64,000 nt of DNA from Rhizobiales bacterium GAS188 (GTDB lineage Bacteria > Pseudomonadota > Alphaproteobacteria > Rhizobiales > Beijerinckiaceae), in assembly GCA_900104855.1 (NCBI GenBank), contig FNSS01000001.1:5890001-5954000 (forward strand), written 5' to 3'. The position numbers were made by a program, and so were the translations under genes. Below, one piece after another: positions 24,820 through 33,685 of the stretch. Position 1 is the first letter of the stretch, and the number at the start of each line of letters is the position of its first letter. A model generated the notes under the pieces. It searched no databases. It saw only the letters and a list, made by a program, of their open reading frames with translations, and had not been told where the DNA came from.

Positions 24820-25513
24820 AAATGGGCACTCGCCGGGTCGCGCGCGAGCGGAACGCTCCGGCTGGAACTTTCCGCATGACCTTGCCCTGTGGAACAGTTC
24901 GAGAAATTCGACTCGCGGGCGAATGACTTCGTGACGTGCGATCCGCCGTGCCATCGATGCACCGGAGGTTGTTCTTGAAGGCGTCGGCCTGCGCGGCGGC
25001 GCCACCCGGTCGACGCGCACGGCGTCTAGGTGTGCGCGGACGCTGGCGTCAAATACGTGCAGACGCGCCGCCTCAGCGGAGCCGACGTCGTTGCGCGGTC
25101 CGGGCGCGTCTAACGGCATCGTCGCCTCCATGAGTTCGCTTCATCTGGCGACCGGGTCTCAACTCCGAGGACAAATGATGACGAGCCAGCGGTGCTCATG
25201 ATCAATACGCGCGGCGAGCGAGGCGGGTTGGATTCCGTCGGTGTCGCTCGTGCCGAGAACAGGTCAAGTGCGTCCAAGTAGTCCTTGTGGCTGCTGACAT
25301 ATCTCGCCGAGAATCAAGCCCTCTTTTGCCGGTCTCTTCCTGGCCTCTTGCGAAGGGTCGATTCGTCTCACTTATTCAGCGCGAAAGTGCTCCTGGAAAA
25401 GGCGTGCAATCGCCCAATCTTCTAGACAACCTCGGAAAATTGCTTTTGTTTATAAAGGTTCATATTTGATCTTCAGACACTCAGGCTATTGAAAAGACCG
25501 AAACAACCCTGGT
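24820..25513. other. Intergenic region left of the tRNA fragment
   Basis: No gene is supported. Short frames occur on both strands; from about 25380 the DNA becomes A+T-rich compared with its surroundings, consistent with an element end. Confidence 0.45.
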
Positions 25514-25554
25514 ATCATAATCCGCGTTTCGGGGGTTCGAGTCCCTCCTCCGAC
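25514..25554 (+). other. tRNA 3'-half with CAT anticodon (probable att site)
   Basis: ATCATAATCCGCG is an anticodon loop and 3' stem with CAT (Met-like, or lysidine-type Ile). It is followed by a variable region, a well-paired T arm (GGGGG-TTCGAGT-CCCTC) and part of the acceptor strand. No D arm or 5' acceptor strand lies upstream, the 5' anticodon stem does not pair, and no CCA follows. So it is a partial copy whose homology starts at the anticodon loop, as expected for an integration-site duplicate rather than a working tRNA. Confidence 0.65.
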
Positions 25555-25557
25555 TCG

Positions 25558-25601
25558 AACCACCACGCGGTGCTGGTCAGTACCAAATCCGCGTGGTGGT
25601 T
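25558..25601. repeat. 13-bp perfect inverted repeat
   Basis: AACCACCACGCGG (25558-25570) and its exact complement (25589-25601) flank an 18-base loop. It lies directly after the tRNA fragment and 54 bases past the recombinase stop. No T tract follows on either strand. It could be a recombinase arm site or a factor-dependent terminator. Confidence 0.75.
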
Positions 25602-25654
25602 GATCGCAAAGCATATTCGCTGACCCAGACAATTTGCTCGGTCAAAAGACCATT

Positions 25655-26942
25655 TTACGCTGCGATTTTCGGTGTCGCCGGTTTGGCCGTGGGTTTGTTT
25701 GAGTACTGCTTGGCTGCAGATTCGCCGTCCAACAAGCTGGCAATCCTGCCGGCAACTTGATTTGCAGCTACGATCAACGCTGCATCCAAGTGGACATAGC
25801 CCTGGGTCACACCCCGCGCCGTGTGGCCGAGCAGGCCCGCGATCGTCAATTCAGAAAAGCCAAGGTGGCCGGCGACGCTCGCGAAGGTATGTCTGAGGAC
25901 GTGCGGTGTTACGCCCTCCAACTCGGCCTTTGCGCATACCCGGTCGAGGACACGCACGATCCCGATGAAATGGCCATCGCCCCAATCGGCAGGAAAGACG
26001 AAGGGCGAGTCGTCCCGCGCCAGTTGCGCTTCGATGCAGTCCGCCGCGATTTCTCCGAGCACGCGAATCTGCGCACCGCTCTTTGTGTCGGGGAAGCAGA
26101 TGCATTGCTCTTTCCGGCTGAACCACCGCCGCTCGAGCCCGAGGGCTTCCATCCGCCGAAACCCAGTTAGCAGCATGAGGCGGATAGCCGCTAGGCGTCG
26201 GATGTTCGCCGTTGGCGACGGCCTCACGCATCACCTTGCCGAGATGCCGGAGCTCGTCGTCGCTCAGCCGCCGTGTTCGCCTCTCGTCAGCAAGCTGACG
26301 AACGCCTTTCGCTGGATTTCCAGAGAGAATGTTCAGCCGCACAGCATGGCCGAGCAGGCTTCGCAGAGTTCCAACCGTGCGGCTAGCGACGCCAGCGCCG
26401 CCTATAGTCCTTCCACCGCGACCCTTTCGACCGCGAGCCGATTTGCCCGCCGCAATGTCGGCCTGCATCCCTTCAATATCACGCAGAGTAAGACCGCTCA
26501 CTGTACGCAACCCCAGCAGCGGCTTGATGTGGGTTTCGATCCGGCTACGATCCATCTGGAGCGTCGATGACTTGATCGGCCGACGATTGCGACCAAGGAT
26601 GCGAGCGCTCTCGGCTTCTTGTAGATACCAGTCGCAGACCTCGCTGACGGTCATGCCGGCGCGGGCCGCATGACGGTCGGCTGAAGGGTCTTCGCCTTCT
26701 GCGACGGCGGTCAGTTTCTTGCGCGCTATGTCGCGAGCGGCCTCTGGCGTCAGAGCGCCATGTTGACCGAGCACAAGACGTCGGGTCCGACCCTCGGCGT
26801 TGCGATACTGGATCATAAAGCTCTTCACACCGGAAGGCTTCACCCGAATCCCGAAACCCCTCAACTCGCCATCCCAGGCGAATACGTCACGGTCGGGCTC
26901 CGGCTGGAGCGCATCGACAGTGCGTTTCGTGATCTTGGCCAT
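25655..26942 (-). pseudogene. Tyrosine recombinase/integrase with one-base frameshift
   Basis: The first frame (from the ATG at 26942) gives the N-terminal arm-binding domain (WDGELRGFGIRVKPSGVKSF, YRNAEGRTRRLVLGQHGALT) and SAM-like core-binding domain. The reading then shifts at about 26194, where CC in place of C moves it to the second frame, which carries the catalytic domain: LLTGFRRMEALGL (Arg), VTPHVLRHTFASV (HxxR) and LLGHTARGVTQGYVHLD (Tyr). Joined, it would be about 425 residues, normal for a phage/island P4-type integrase, with all catalytic residues present. It is inactive as read unless the indel is a base error. It lies between two different tRNA 3'-halves. Confidence 0.85.
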
Positions 26943-27148
26943 AATCGGCTCCTGCTCTATCGTTCCATGATTGTTCCAATTCTGCTTCCCCGGCTTTCCG
27001 GGCGGAGGCCGGGGAAGCAGGGGGGAAGCACGAGAAGGAAAGTGGCCGGCTAGGCCAAGGATACGGAAGTGTGGGTGGCAAGCTTTTTAGAATAGTGACT
27101 TAGCGTGCTATGACGTGCAAAAGGAAACTCTGGCGAAAATGCACTGGA

Positions 27149-27197
27149 GACCTTGCCAAGGTTGGGGTCGTGGGTTCGAATCCCATCGCCCGCTCCA
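27149..27197 (+). other. tRNA-Gly(GCC) 3'-half (probable att site)
   Basis: GACC-TTGCCAA-GGTTG is an anticodon arm with GCC. It is followed by a variable region, a perfect T arm (GTGGG-TTCGAAT-CCCAT) and CGCCCGCTCCA, with the terminal CCA encoded. The 5' acceptor strand and D arm are absent upstream, where unrelated sequence begins. It is therefore the 3' half only, separated from its 5' half by an element to the left. The recombinase start lies 206 bases to the left. Confidence 0.75.
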
Positions 27198-27295
27198 AAT
27201 TTTCTCGTGGAATTCAGTTGCTTAGAGCGGTCCCAGAAGGGCCGCTTCCGGCGTTCCCCACGCAGGCGCGAAAACCCGGGAAGCAGTAGCGGTCG

Positions 27296-28534
27296 TCAGG
27301 CGCGCGCCGGCACCGGAGCGCGCACCACGGTGTCGTTGATCGGGAAGTGCAGCATCGCCGCCATCAGCCCGGCGGCGACCGTTGCTCCCCATACCAATGA
27401 ATAGGAACCGGTCACGTCGAAGACGAAGCCGCCGAGCCATGCGCCCAGGAACGAGCCGACCTGATGGCTGAGGAAGCAGACCCCGAACAGTGTTCCCAAA
27501 TGCCGCGTGCCGAAGACCTTCGCCACCAATCCGCTCGTCAGCGGCACGGCCCCGAGCCATGCCAATCCCATCACTGCCGCGAAGATGACGACCGAGGTGC
27601 TGGTCGTCGGCAGAAGAAAGAAGGCCCCGATCGCGACGCTTCTGACGAGGTAGAGCCAACCAAGCACATGTTGCTGGCGGAAGCGTCCGCCCAGCCAGCC
27701 GCAGGCCCAGCTTCCCGCCATGTTGAAGAGGCCGATCAGGGCGAGCGCCGTCGCCCCCAATCCCATCGGCATATGGCAGAGGGCGAGATACCCCGGCAGA
27801 TGCGTTGCGATGAAGGCAAGCTGAAAGCCGCAGGCGAAGAAGCCGACCGTGAGGAGACGATAGCCACGGTGCCGGCAGGCCTGGGCCAGGACCTCGCTGA
27901 GCGAAGACACCGGCGGTTCCGGTAGCGGCGAGCCGCCCGAATCCCGACGGTCGAGCAGGATCCCGAGCGGGGCCGCCACGAGCATCAGGAGCGCCAGCAC
28001 GAGGAGCGACGCGGACACGCCGGAATTCGCCGTGATCGTCTGCGCCAAGGGAACCAGGAGGACCTGGCCGAGCGAGCCGCCGGCACTCGCAAGGCCCATC
28101 GCCATGCTGCGCTTCTCGGCAGTCGCTGCGCGGCCGACCGCCGTCATGACGACGCCGAAGCTGGTGCAGCTGATGCCGATGCCGACCAGGAGGCCCATGC
28201 CGACGACGAGCATCATTCCCGACGGCGCCACGGCCGCGAGCACCAGGCCGGCCGCGAAGGTGATCGCGCCGAAGGCGACGACCGGCGCCGAGCCATAGCG
28301 ATCGGCGGCTGCGCCCGCGAAAGGCTGCGCCACTCCCCATACGAGATTGTGGAGAGCGATCGCGAAGGCGATGAGGGTGACCGGCACGCCGCGGTCGAAG
28401 GAGAACGGCCCGATGAACAGTCCGAAGGTCTGCCGGATGCCCATCGCGGCACTCATGATGAGCGCCCCCGACACGATAACGAGCGTCGCCTTGTTCCGGA
28501 AAGCGACGAAATATCGTCCATCTGCCGCCGACAT
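27296..28534 (-). CDS. MFS transporter
   Basis: A 412-residue protein with twelve hydrophobic segments. The ATG at 28534 follows AAGGAGGGCCGG. The N-half carries GIRQTFGLFIGPFSFDRGV and VWGVAQPFAGAAADRYG (the MFS loop 2-3 'GxxxDRxG' motif); the C-half repeats the pattern (FNMAGSWACGWLGGRF). This resembles the monocarboxylate/oxalate-formate-like subgroup, so an organic acid or aromatic acid is a plausible substrate; that is inference. A GcvA-like LysR gene lies 81 bases upstream on the same strand, so the pair is likely coregulated. Confidence 0.88.
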   Translation of the reverse strand: MSAADGRYFVAFRNKATLVIVSGALIMSAAMGIRQTFGLFIGPFSFDRGVPVTLIAFAIALHNLVWGVAQPFAGAAADRYGSAPVVAFGAITFAAGLVLAAVAPSGMMLVVGMGLLVGIGISCTSFGVVMTAVGRAATAEKRSMAMGLASAGGSLGQVLLVPLAQTITANSGVSASLLVLALLMLVAAPLGILLDRRDSGGSPLPEPPVSSLSEVLAQACRHRGYRLLTVGFFACGFQLAFIATHLPGYLALCHMPMGLGATALALIGLFNMAGSWACGWLGGRFRQQHVLGWLYLVRSVAIGAFFLLPTTSTSVVIFAAVMGLAWLGAVPLTSGLVAKVFGTRHLGTLFGVCFLSHQVGSFLGAWLGGFVFDVTGSYSLVWGATVAAGLMAAMLHFPINDTVVRAPVPARA

Positions 28535-28615
28535 CGTCCGGCCCTCCTTGCCTAACAGTGGCAATGAGCGGTCGAAGCGGCAAAGGAGAAGATTTTGACG
28601 ACAGATGAAGGATCT

Positions 28616-29551
28616 TCACCTGGCTGCGGTCAGCCGCCCGGCGCCGGCGGCTGCCATGTGCTCGAAGGCTTCCGCCTCTCCGAGCAGCCAGCGCTTGAAG
28701 CCGAGGAGGTCGGGCCGGTGGTCCGCACCCTCCGAGCTCACCAGCCAGTAGGCGGTCTCGGCGACGATCGCCGGGCTGATTTCGACCAATGCCTGCGAGG
28801 CGAGATCGCGATCGACGAGCGGCCGTCTCCCCATCGCCACGCCAAGGCCCATGATGGCGGCCTCGAAGGCGAGTTGGATCGCATCGAAGCGCAAGCCCCT
28901 TGCGATCTCGATTCCGTCGGTGCCGGTCCTGTCCAACCAGGCCTGCCAGTCTTCGCTCGCAAGCGTGACATGGATGAGTGTCGCCCGGCGAAGGTCGATG
29001 TTCCCCTCGTCATCGACCAGGGTATCGCGATAGGCCGGGCTGCACACCGGCACCAGGACTTCGCCGAACAGCCGCGTCCATGCGGCTCCGGCGACCGTCG
29101 CCCGGCTCATCCTGATGGCGAAATCGAAGCCGTCGACGGGGAAGCCGACTTGCCGCCGCGACGTGTCGACGCTGACGCTGATATTCGGCCAGCGAGTGTT
29201 GAAGTTATGCAAGCGCGGCAGCAGCCACCTCGATGCGAGCGTCGGAGCGCAGCTGACGGCGATGGTGCGATTTGCCCGGTTATGCGGCAGGCGCTGCGTG
29301 CCGATGGCGATCAGGGACAGCGCCTCGGAAACATAGGGCAGGTAATCCGCACCCTCCGGCGTCAGCGAGAGCTTGCGGGGCTCGCGGACGAAGAGCTCGA
29401 CACCCAGAGCCCGCTCCAGCGCGACGATCCCGTGACTGACCGCGCTCGGCGTCACGTTCAATTCCGCAGCAGCGAGCTTGAAACTCTGATGCCTCCCGGC
29501 CGCCTCGAAGAAGCGAAGCGATGAGAGGGGTGGTAGACGAAGCGGCATCAC
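28616..29551 (-). CDS. LysR-type transcriptional regulator, GcvA-like
   Basis: A 311-residue regulator. The N-terminal winged helix-turn-helix (about residues 8-66) contains LSSLRFFEAAGRHQSFKLAA, then AELNVTPSAVSHGIVALERA, the GcvA-subgroup form. The rest is the two-lobed effector domain with PNISVSVDTSRRQV and DGFDFAIRMSR. It lies directly upstream of an MFS transporter gene in the same direction (81-base gap) and probably controls it together with itself. The effector is unknown. Its 5' end faces a composite hairpin repeat. Confidence 0.9.
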   Translation of the reverse strand: MMPLRLPPLSSLRFFEAAGRHQSFKLAAAELNVTPSAVSHGIVALERALGVELFVREPRKLSLTPEGADYLPYVSEALSLIAIGTQRLPHNRANRTIAVSCAPTLASRWLLPRLHNFNTRWPNISVSVDTSRRQVGFPVDGFDFAIRMSRATVAGAAWTRLFGEVLVPVCSPAYRDTLVDDEGNIDLRRATLIHVTLASEDWQAWLDRTGTDGIEIARGLRFDAIQLAFEAAIMGLGVAMGRRPLVDRDLASQALVEISPAIVAETAYWLVSSEGADHRPDLLGFKRWLLGEAEAFEHMAAAGAGRLTAAR

Positions 29552-29632
29552 ATGTTCTCGAGAGCAACCGGCCGCATCATACCGGGCTCGGGCGGTGGCC
29601 GCGAGTGCCCCCCACCCGTACCCTCCCCACCA

Positions 29633-29695
29633 CGAAGCCGGCTGGAAGCCGGCGGTCCAATCTTGCCTTGGACCGCCGGCTTCCAGCCGGCTTCG
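29633..29695. repeat. 63-bp long-hairpin repeat, copy 1
   Basis: Arms of about 27 bases (CGAAGCCGGCTGGAAGCCGG... and its complement) flank a short centre ATCTTGCCT. Near-identical copies lie at 32269-32331 and 61396-61458. Each is embedded in pyrimidine-rich flanks with CCCCCACCCGTACCCTCCCC-type words. RNA from either strand would form a very stable stem. Confidence 0.9.
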
Positions 29696-29777
29696 TTGCG
29701 GAGGGAGGCGATCAGCGCTGGCCGCATCCCTCCCCCACGGGTAACCCGTACCCTCCCCGCGTCCGTCGCGCCGATCG

Positions 29778-31955
29778 TCAGATCACCGCAAAGCCCACGG
29801 CCTTGGATGCCGAATGAACCACCGCACCGTTGCTGTTGACGATGGCGCGGTCATAGGCCCGCAAGGTCACCGTGTAGCCGCAGCGATCGAGCTTCGTGGT
29901 GTTGAGGCTCCATGCCTCGCTGGGCGTCGCCCCTTGATCGGCGAGCGAGCCGTAGCTCCGGCATGGCGGCACGCATTGCGTCCCGTGCGTGTGTGTCGAA
30001 GGCTCCGGGTCCAGCGTCCAGGTCCAGAAATACGGATTGGTGGCGCGCAGATGGCCGGTGAGCACCCCGCCCTGGGGATAACTGTGGCAGTCGCCGCCAT
30101 CGATGATGAGATCGACGTCGAAGCTCGTATCGATCACGGTGTTCGGCGTCGGGCTGGTGGTGAAGCCGCGATTGCTGACGATGATCGTCACCGTGTTGGT
30201 GTAGTGGATGACGCTCGCCGCCGTGATCGGGTAATCGGTCGTATAGGCCAGCCGCAGATCATAGGGGCCATCGGCGACTGCGAGCGTGTTCCAGCTTGCG
30301 AGCTGGCTGTAGATCTCGAACTTCAGCGCGGCCGGATCCTCCTCGAACAGGTACCAGCCGTCCAGGCTGGTATAGGTCACGTTGGTCTGGAAGAAGGGCG
30401 GGTTGGTGGGATCGGACAGCGTGAAGGTGAACGCCCCGCTCATCACCGGCAGCCAGCTCCCGGCCCCGTGCGGCGAGAACTGGACCTGGTAGTACACCGT
30501 CCCCGGCACGAAGTTCGAGATGCGTCCGCCGACCGTCGTCGCCCCGGCGAATGGCCGGTCCATGGCAGGCTGGGCGCAGTTCGCCGGGTTGAGCACGCCG
30601 GATGACGGCAAGGCGAGGAACGTCGTCGGGCTGATATTCATGAGGCTGACGCCGCCGACATAATAGAGATATCCGATCAAGCCTTGCGAAGCCTGGCCCG
30701 GCCGTATCTGCATCGCGACGTCGAGCCGGTTGCCCCAGAAATTCAGCGCGTTCGGGTCGACCGTCGAGGGCGGCGTCGACCATGACAGGACTGCCCGCAG
30801 CCGCACGATGTTCGGATTGCCGCAGGCCGTCAGCTGCGCCGAGAAATTGGAAGGCAGCATCACCACATAGGACAGCCCGTCCGGCGGGATTGCGCCGATG
30901 TCGTGCACCTGCACGGCCGCGGTGCCGAGATAGGTCGCGTAGCTGCCGCTGTCGTCCCAATCGGCCCAGAACGCCACATACTCGGTCGATCCCGATTGGC
31001 AGAGGTTGCCGCCATAGCCGTTCGGCCGCTTGATCCGGATCACGGCGCCGAGCGTATCGGTATCCGTGTTCAAACCCGCGCACACCACCTCCTCGAAGCT
31101 GGTATCGCCGCCGGGCGGTTCTTCGGTCCCGAACAGAATCTCGAGGAGCTCCTCGAGATCGATCCCGAGCTCGCCGAGCTTGGCGAGATCTTGCTGGGCC
31201 GCCACCTTGTCGGCAGATTGACCACCGGCGACGAGAGGCTGGATCACCGGGTAGAGCGTCCTGTGATCTGGGATTTTGCGCTTGCGATTCTCCGGCAGGA
31301 GCGCATGCAGCGGCACGGGCATGAGCGGGCCGGCCGCCAGAGTTTGTTGGACGTCGACCTGGTCCAGCACCCAGGCGGGGAGCTGCGCCACACCGGCCTC
31401 GATCAGCTTCTCCAGGACCAGCACTTCCGGCTGGATCTGGATATGCGCGTCGATCGCATTGCCGAAGATCGGCACGGCGTTCGGGTTGAGCGAGGGGATT
31501 GCGTTCCACGACAGGACGGCGCGGATATGCGGCAGCACCGGGCTGTTGCAGAGCTTGCGATGCGTCGCGTCGTCGAGGGAGAGATGCACCATGTATTGGA
31601 TGGGATGCGGCGGGTCCGGCGCCACGTCCGGAATGTCATGCGCGGTGAAGCTCGCAAGGCCGACATCGGTGAGCCCCGCGCCCCAATCGACGAAGAAGCG
31701 CACATATTCGCTCGATCCCGCAAAGCAGAGACCGCCTTGATAGCCGCTGGTCTGCTTGACGCTGACGACCGCCAGCAGCTGGCGAAGCGCCGGGTTGAAG
31801 CCGACGCAGGTGACCTCCTCCCAGAACGTGTCGCCCTCGAAGCCGATGGCTTTCTTGAACAGCAGGTTCGCCAAAAGGTTGTGGCGTGCCGCCAGGTGCT
31901 CCCGCGAATGCTGAGGCCCTCTCGGCTTGGGGTGTGGTTTCGCTGTCTTTGCCAT
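29778..31955 (-). CDS. 725-residue protein with a duplicated uncharacterised domain
   Basis: No family was recognised. The protein has no signal peptide; it starts with a basic segment (MAKTAKPHPKPRGPQHSREH). Residues about 44-176 and 287-419 are two copies of one domain: each has FxEEVxCxGxN, a GxxGGLC/GGNLC loop, GSxEYVxF..DW, then HDI, LRAVLSW and a GNxxDxxxQIxP ending. Between them is a helical linker (about 190-275). The C-terminal 300 residues are beta-rich and Cys-poor except for CVPPCRSYG near 670; they resemble extracellular or carbohydrate-type modules but match none that I know. It stands alone, flanked by hairpin repeats. Confidence 0.8.
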   Translation of the reverse strand: MAKTAKPHPKPRGPQHSREHLAARHNLLANLLFKKAIGFEGDTFWEEVTCVGFNPALRQLLAVVSVKQTSGYQGGLCFAGSSEYVRFFVDWGAGLTDVGLASFTAHDIPDVAPDPPHPIQYMVHLSLDDATHRKLCNSPVLPHIRAVLSWNAIPSLNPNAVPIFGNAIDAHIQIQPEVLVLEKLIEAGVAQLPAWVLDQVDVQQTLAAGPLMPVPLHALLPENRKRKIPDHRTLYPVIQPLVAGGQSADKVAAQQDLAKLGELGIDLEELLEILFGTEEPPGGDTSFEEVVCAGLNTDTDTLGAVIRIKRPNGYGGNLCQSGSTEYVAFWADWDDSGSYATYLGTAAVQVHDIGAIPPDGLSYVVMLPSNFSAQLTACGNPNIVRLRAVLSWSTPPSTVDPNALNFWGNRLDVAMQIRPGQASQGLIGYLYYVGGVSLMNISPTTFLALPSSGVLNPANCAQPAMDRPFAGATTVGGRISNFVPGTVYYQVQFSPHGAGSWLPVMSGAFTFTLSDPTNPPFFQTNVTYTSLDGWYLFEEDPAALKFEIYSQLASWNTLAVADGPYDLRLAYTTDYPITAASVIHYTNTVTIIVSNRGFTTSPTPNTVIDTSFDVDLIIDGGDCHSYPQGGVLTGHLRATNPYFWTWTLDPEPSTHTHGTQCVPPCRSYGSLADQGATPSEAWSLNTTKLDRCGYTVTLRAYDRAIVNSNGAVVHSASKAVGFAVI

Positions 31956-32412
31956 GACCTGTTTCCTTCAGCCTGATGCGACTGGAAAAGGCGGTTCCGG
32001 GCCGGCCCGGCACTTACGGCAAACGAAGTCGGAATGGATCGAGTCTTGACGGATCGAAGTTTTGACGAATCAAGATCAAGAAGATTTGTCTGAAATTGTT
32101 CTGACGTCGGCCTGGTGAATGCTCAAATACGACGCTAAAATCTGACTTATTCCGAACGAAATAGTAGAAGTTCGTTGACCAACATATGGCTCCAATAGTT
32201 AGCCGACAGTTGATGGAATCCGATCAATTTGCGTGAATACGCTTGGTCGCGGCATAATACTCAAAGTACGAAGCCGGCTGGAAGCCGGCGGTCCAATCTT
32301 CCCTTGGACCGCCGGCTTCCAGCCGGCTTCGTGGTGGGGAGGGAGGGAGGCGATCAGTACGGGTGGGGGGCGTTTCGTTCCGTGCGCCGGGGGTGGCTGG
32401 CTTCCGCAAAGG
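31956..32412. other. Intergenic region with hairpin repeat
   Basis: Upstream region of the 725-residue protein gene; A+T-rich near 32045-32220, as expected for its promoter, though no -35/-10 pair is certain. It contains the second 63-bp hairpin at 32269-32331. No gene is seen. Confidence 0.5.
32269..32331. repeat. 63-bp long-hairpin repeat, copy 2
   Basis: Same 27-base arms as the copy at 29633-29695, with centre ATCTTCCCT. Together with copy 1 it brackets the 725-residue protein gene. Confidence 0.9.
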
Positions 32413-33312
32413 TCACTTTTGCGCCTTGCCTTCGAAATGTCGGCGATAGGGCGTGAGCCTTGCCGCAAGCATGTCGAGCACCGCACGGATGCGGACCGTG
32501 CGCCGCAGATCCGGATGCGTCAGCAGGAAGAGCGCCGATGCCATTTCGGGGACAGGGGGCAACACGCGCCTGAGCGTCGTGTCGGTATCGCCGAGATAAC
32601 AGGGCAGGGGCGCAACCCCCATGCCGGCCCGCGCCGCGGCGAGGAGGCCCATGAGCGTGCTCGAGCGGTGCACGATGCGGTCTGGCTCGACATGCTCGGC
32701 GATCCAGCGCGCCGAGCCCAGATGCGCGAGGCTGTCATCGGGCGTCAGCCAGTCGAGCGCGAGCGGATCGATATCCGTCCGGCCTTTCAGATAATCGGCC
32801 GTGGCGTAAGCGGCTGTCGCGACGCCGGCCAATCGCCTGGCGACCAGGCCCTCCGGCACGCTCGCGGCGGGGCGAAGCGCGATATCGGCATCGCGCCGGG
32901 TGAGGGTGAAGAAGGCGTTGGTCGTCACCAATTCGACGACGATGCCGGGATGCACATGGCGCAGCTCCGCCAGGATCGGCACCAGGAGATCGAGCAAGGT
33001 CTCGGCCGTCGTCAGCCGCACGATGCCGGTCAAGCGGATGTCCTGGCCGGCGAGCCGCCGCTCGAGCTCGCCGAGCTCCGTCACGACCCGCGAGGCGACC
33101 GCGATCGCCTCCTCGCCGGCTGGCGTCGGCGTGTAGCCCGTCCGGCTGCGCTCGAAGAGGCGTGCGCCGAGGCGCTGCTCCAGGGCGCCGAGCCGACGCC
33201 AGGCGCTCGCATGGTTGACCAGGATCCGCCGTGCCGCGCCCGCCAGCGAGCCCGCCTCGGCCAGCGCCGTCAGCAGCCGCAGATCCTCGATGGTCATGGT
33301 GTTGTGTTCCAA
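32413..33312 (-). CDS. LysR-type transcriptional regulator
   Basis: A 299-residue regulator with a winged helix-turn-helix in the first 60 residues (MTIEDLRLLTALAEAGSLAG, AARRILVNHASAWRRLGALE) and a LysR substrate domain (RLTTAETLLDLLVPILAELR, DADIALRP, GMGVAPLPCYL). The start may be the ATG at 33312 or the in-frame ATG at 33297; the second aligns better with relatives. It is divergent from the glutathione transferase gene at 33686, with a palindromic repeat between them, and so is a candidate regulator of that gene. Confidence 0.9.
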   Translation of the reverse strand: MEHNTMTIEDLRLLTALAEAGSLAGAARRILVNHASAWRRLGALEQRLGARLFERSRTGYTPTPAGEEAIAVASRVVTELGELERRLAGQDIRLTGIVRLTTAETLLDLLVPILAELRHVHPGIVVELVTTNAFFTLTRRDADIALRPAASVPEGLVARRLAGVATAAYATADYLKGRTDIDPLALDWLTPDDSLAHLGSARWIAEHVEPDRIVHRSSTLMGLLAAARAGMGVAPLPCYLGDTDTTLRRVLPPVPEMASALFLLTHPDLRRTVRIRAVLDMLAARLTPYRRHFEGKAQK

Positions 33313-33352
33313 GGTGTTACCGAGTTCCGCTGAAGGTGGAGGCGCCGGCGCC

Positions 33353-33571
33353 CACCTCTCCCCTTGCGGGAGAGGTCGGAGCCGGAGCGAAGCGAGGGCT
33401 CCGGGTGAGGGGGGCAGCGCCGGCGCTCGTAAGCTCCTTCACCTTGCCTCACCTCGGCAAATGGCTGCTCTGCCCCTTTGCGAGGGCGGCAGCATCTGCC
33501 CCCCTCACCCGGATCACTCCCTGCGGTCGTGATCCGACCTCTCCCGCAAGGGGAGAGGTGGGCGCCGGCGC
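33353..33571. repeat. Paired CTCTCCC-type palindromic repeats
   Basis: CACCTCTCCCCTTGCGGGAG and its complement bound this stretch at both ends, with GGAGCGAAGCGAGGGCTCC and 'GGGTGAGGGGGG' words between. It is a variant of the dispersed CTTCTCCCGC/GGATGAGGG family found at many intergenic sites to the right. It occupies the divergent region between the LysR and glutathione transferase genes. Confidence 0.8.
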
Positions 33572-33685
33572 GGGGCCCAGATGAGTTTGTTCCCAACGCA
33601 AAGTCATCTTGCATCCATATCATATTTTCTTGTGCCGGCGCAGGCGCCATTTCCGACACGTGCCTCACGGAAGGAGACCGTATCC

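Noticed and set aside
25501-25560. Complete tRNA gene with CAT anticodon
   Set aside because: No D arm or 5' acceptor strand; the 5' anticodon stem does not pair, and no CCA follows. Only the 3' half is supported.
27121-27197. Complete tRNA-Gly gene
   Set aside because: The 5' half is unrelated sequence; the anticodon and T arms are good but the D arm and 5' acceptor are missing.
33353-33571. CRISPR array or regularly spaced repeats
   Set aside because: The repeats here and at other intergenic sites are paired palindromes with irregular spacing and no unique spacers; no cas genes are in the window.
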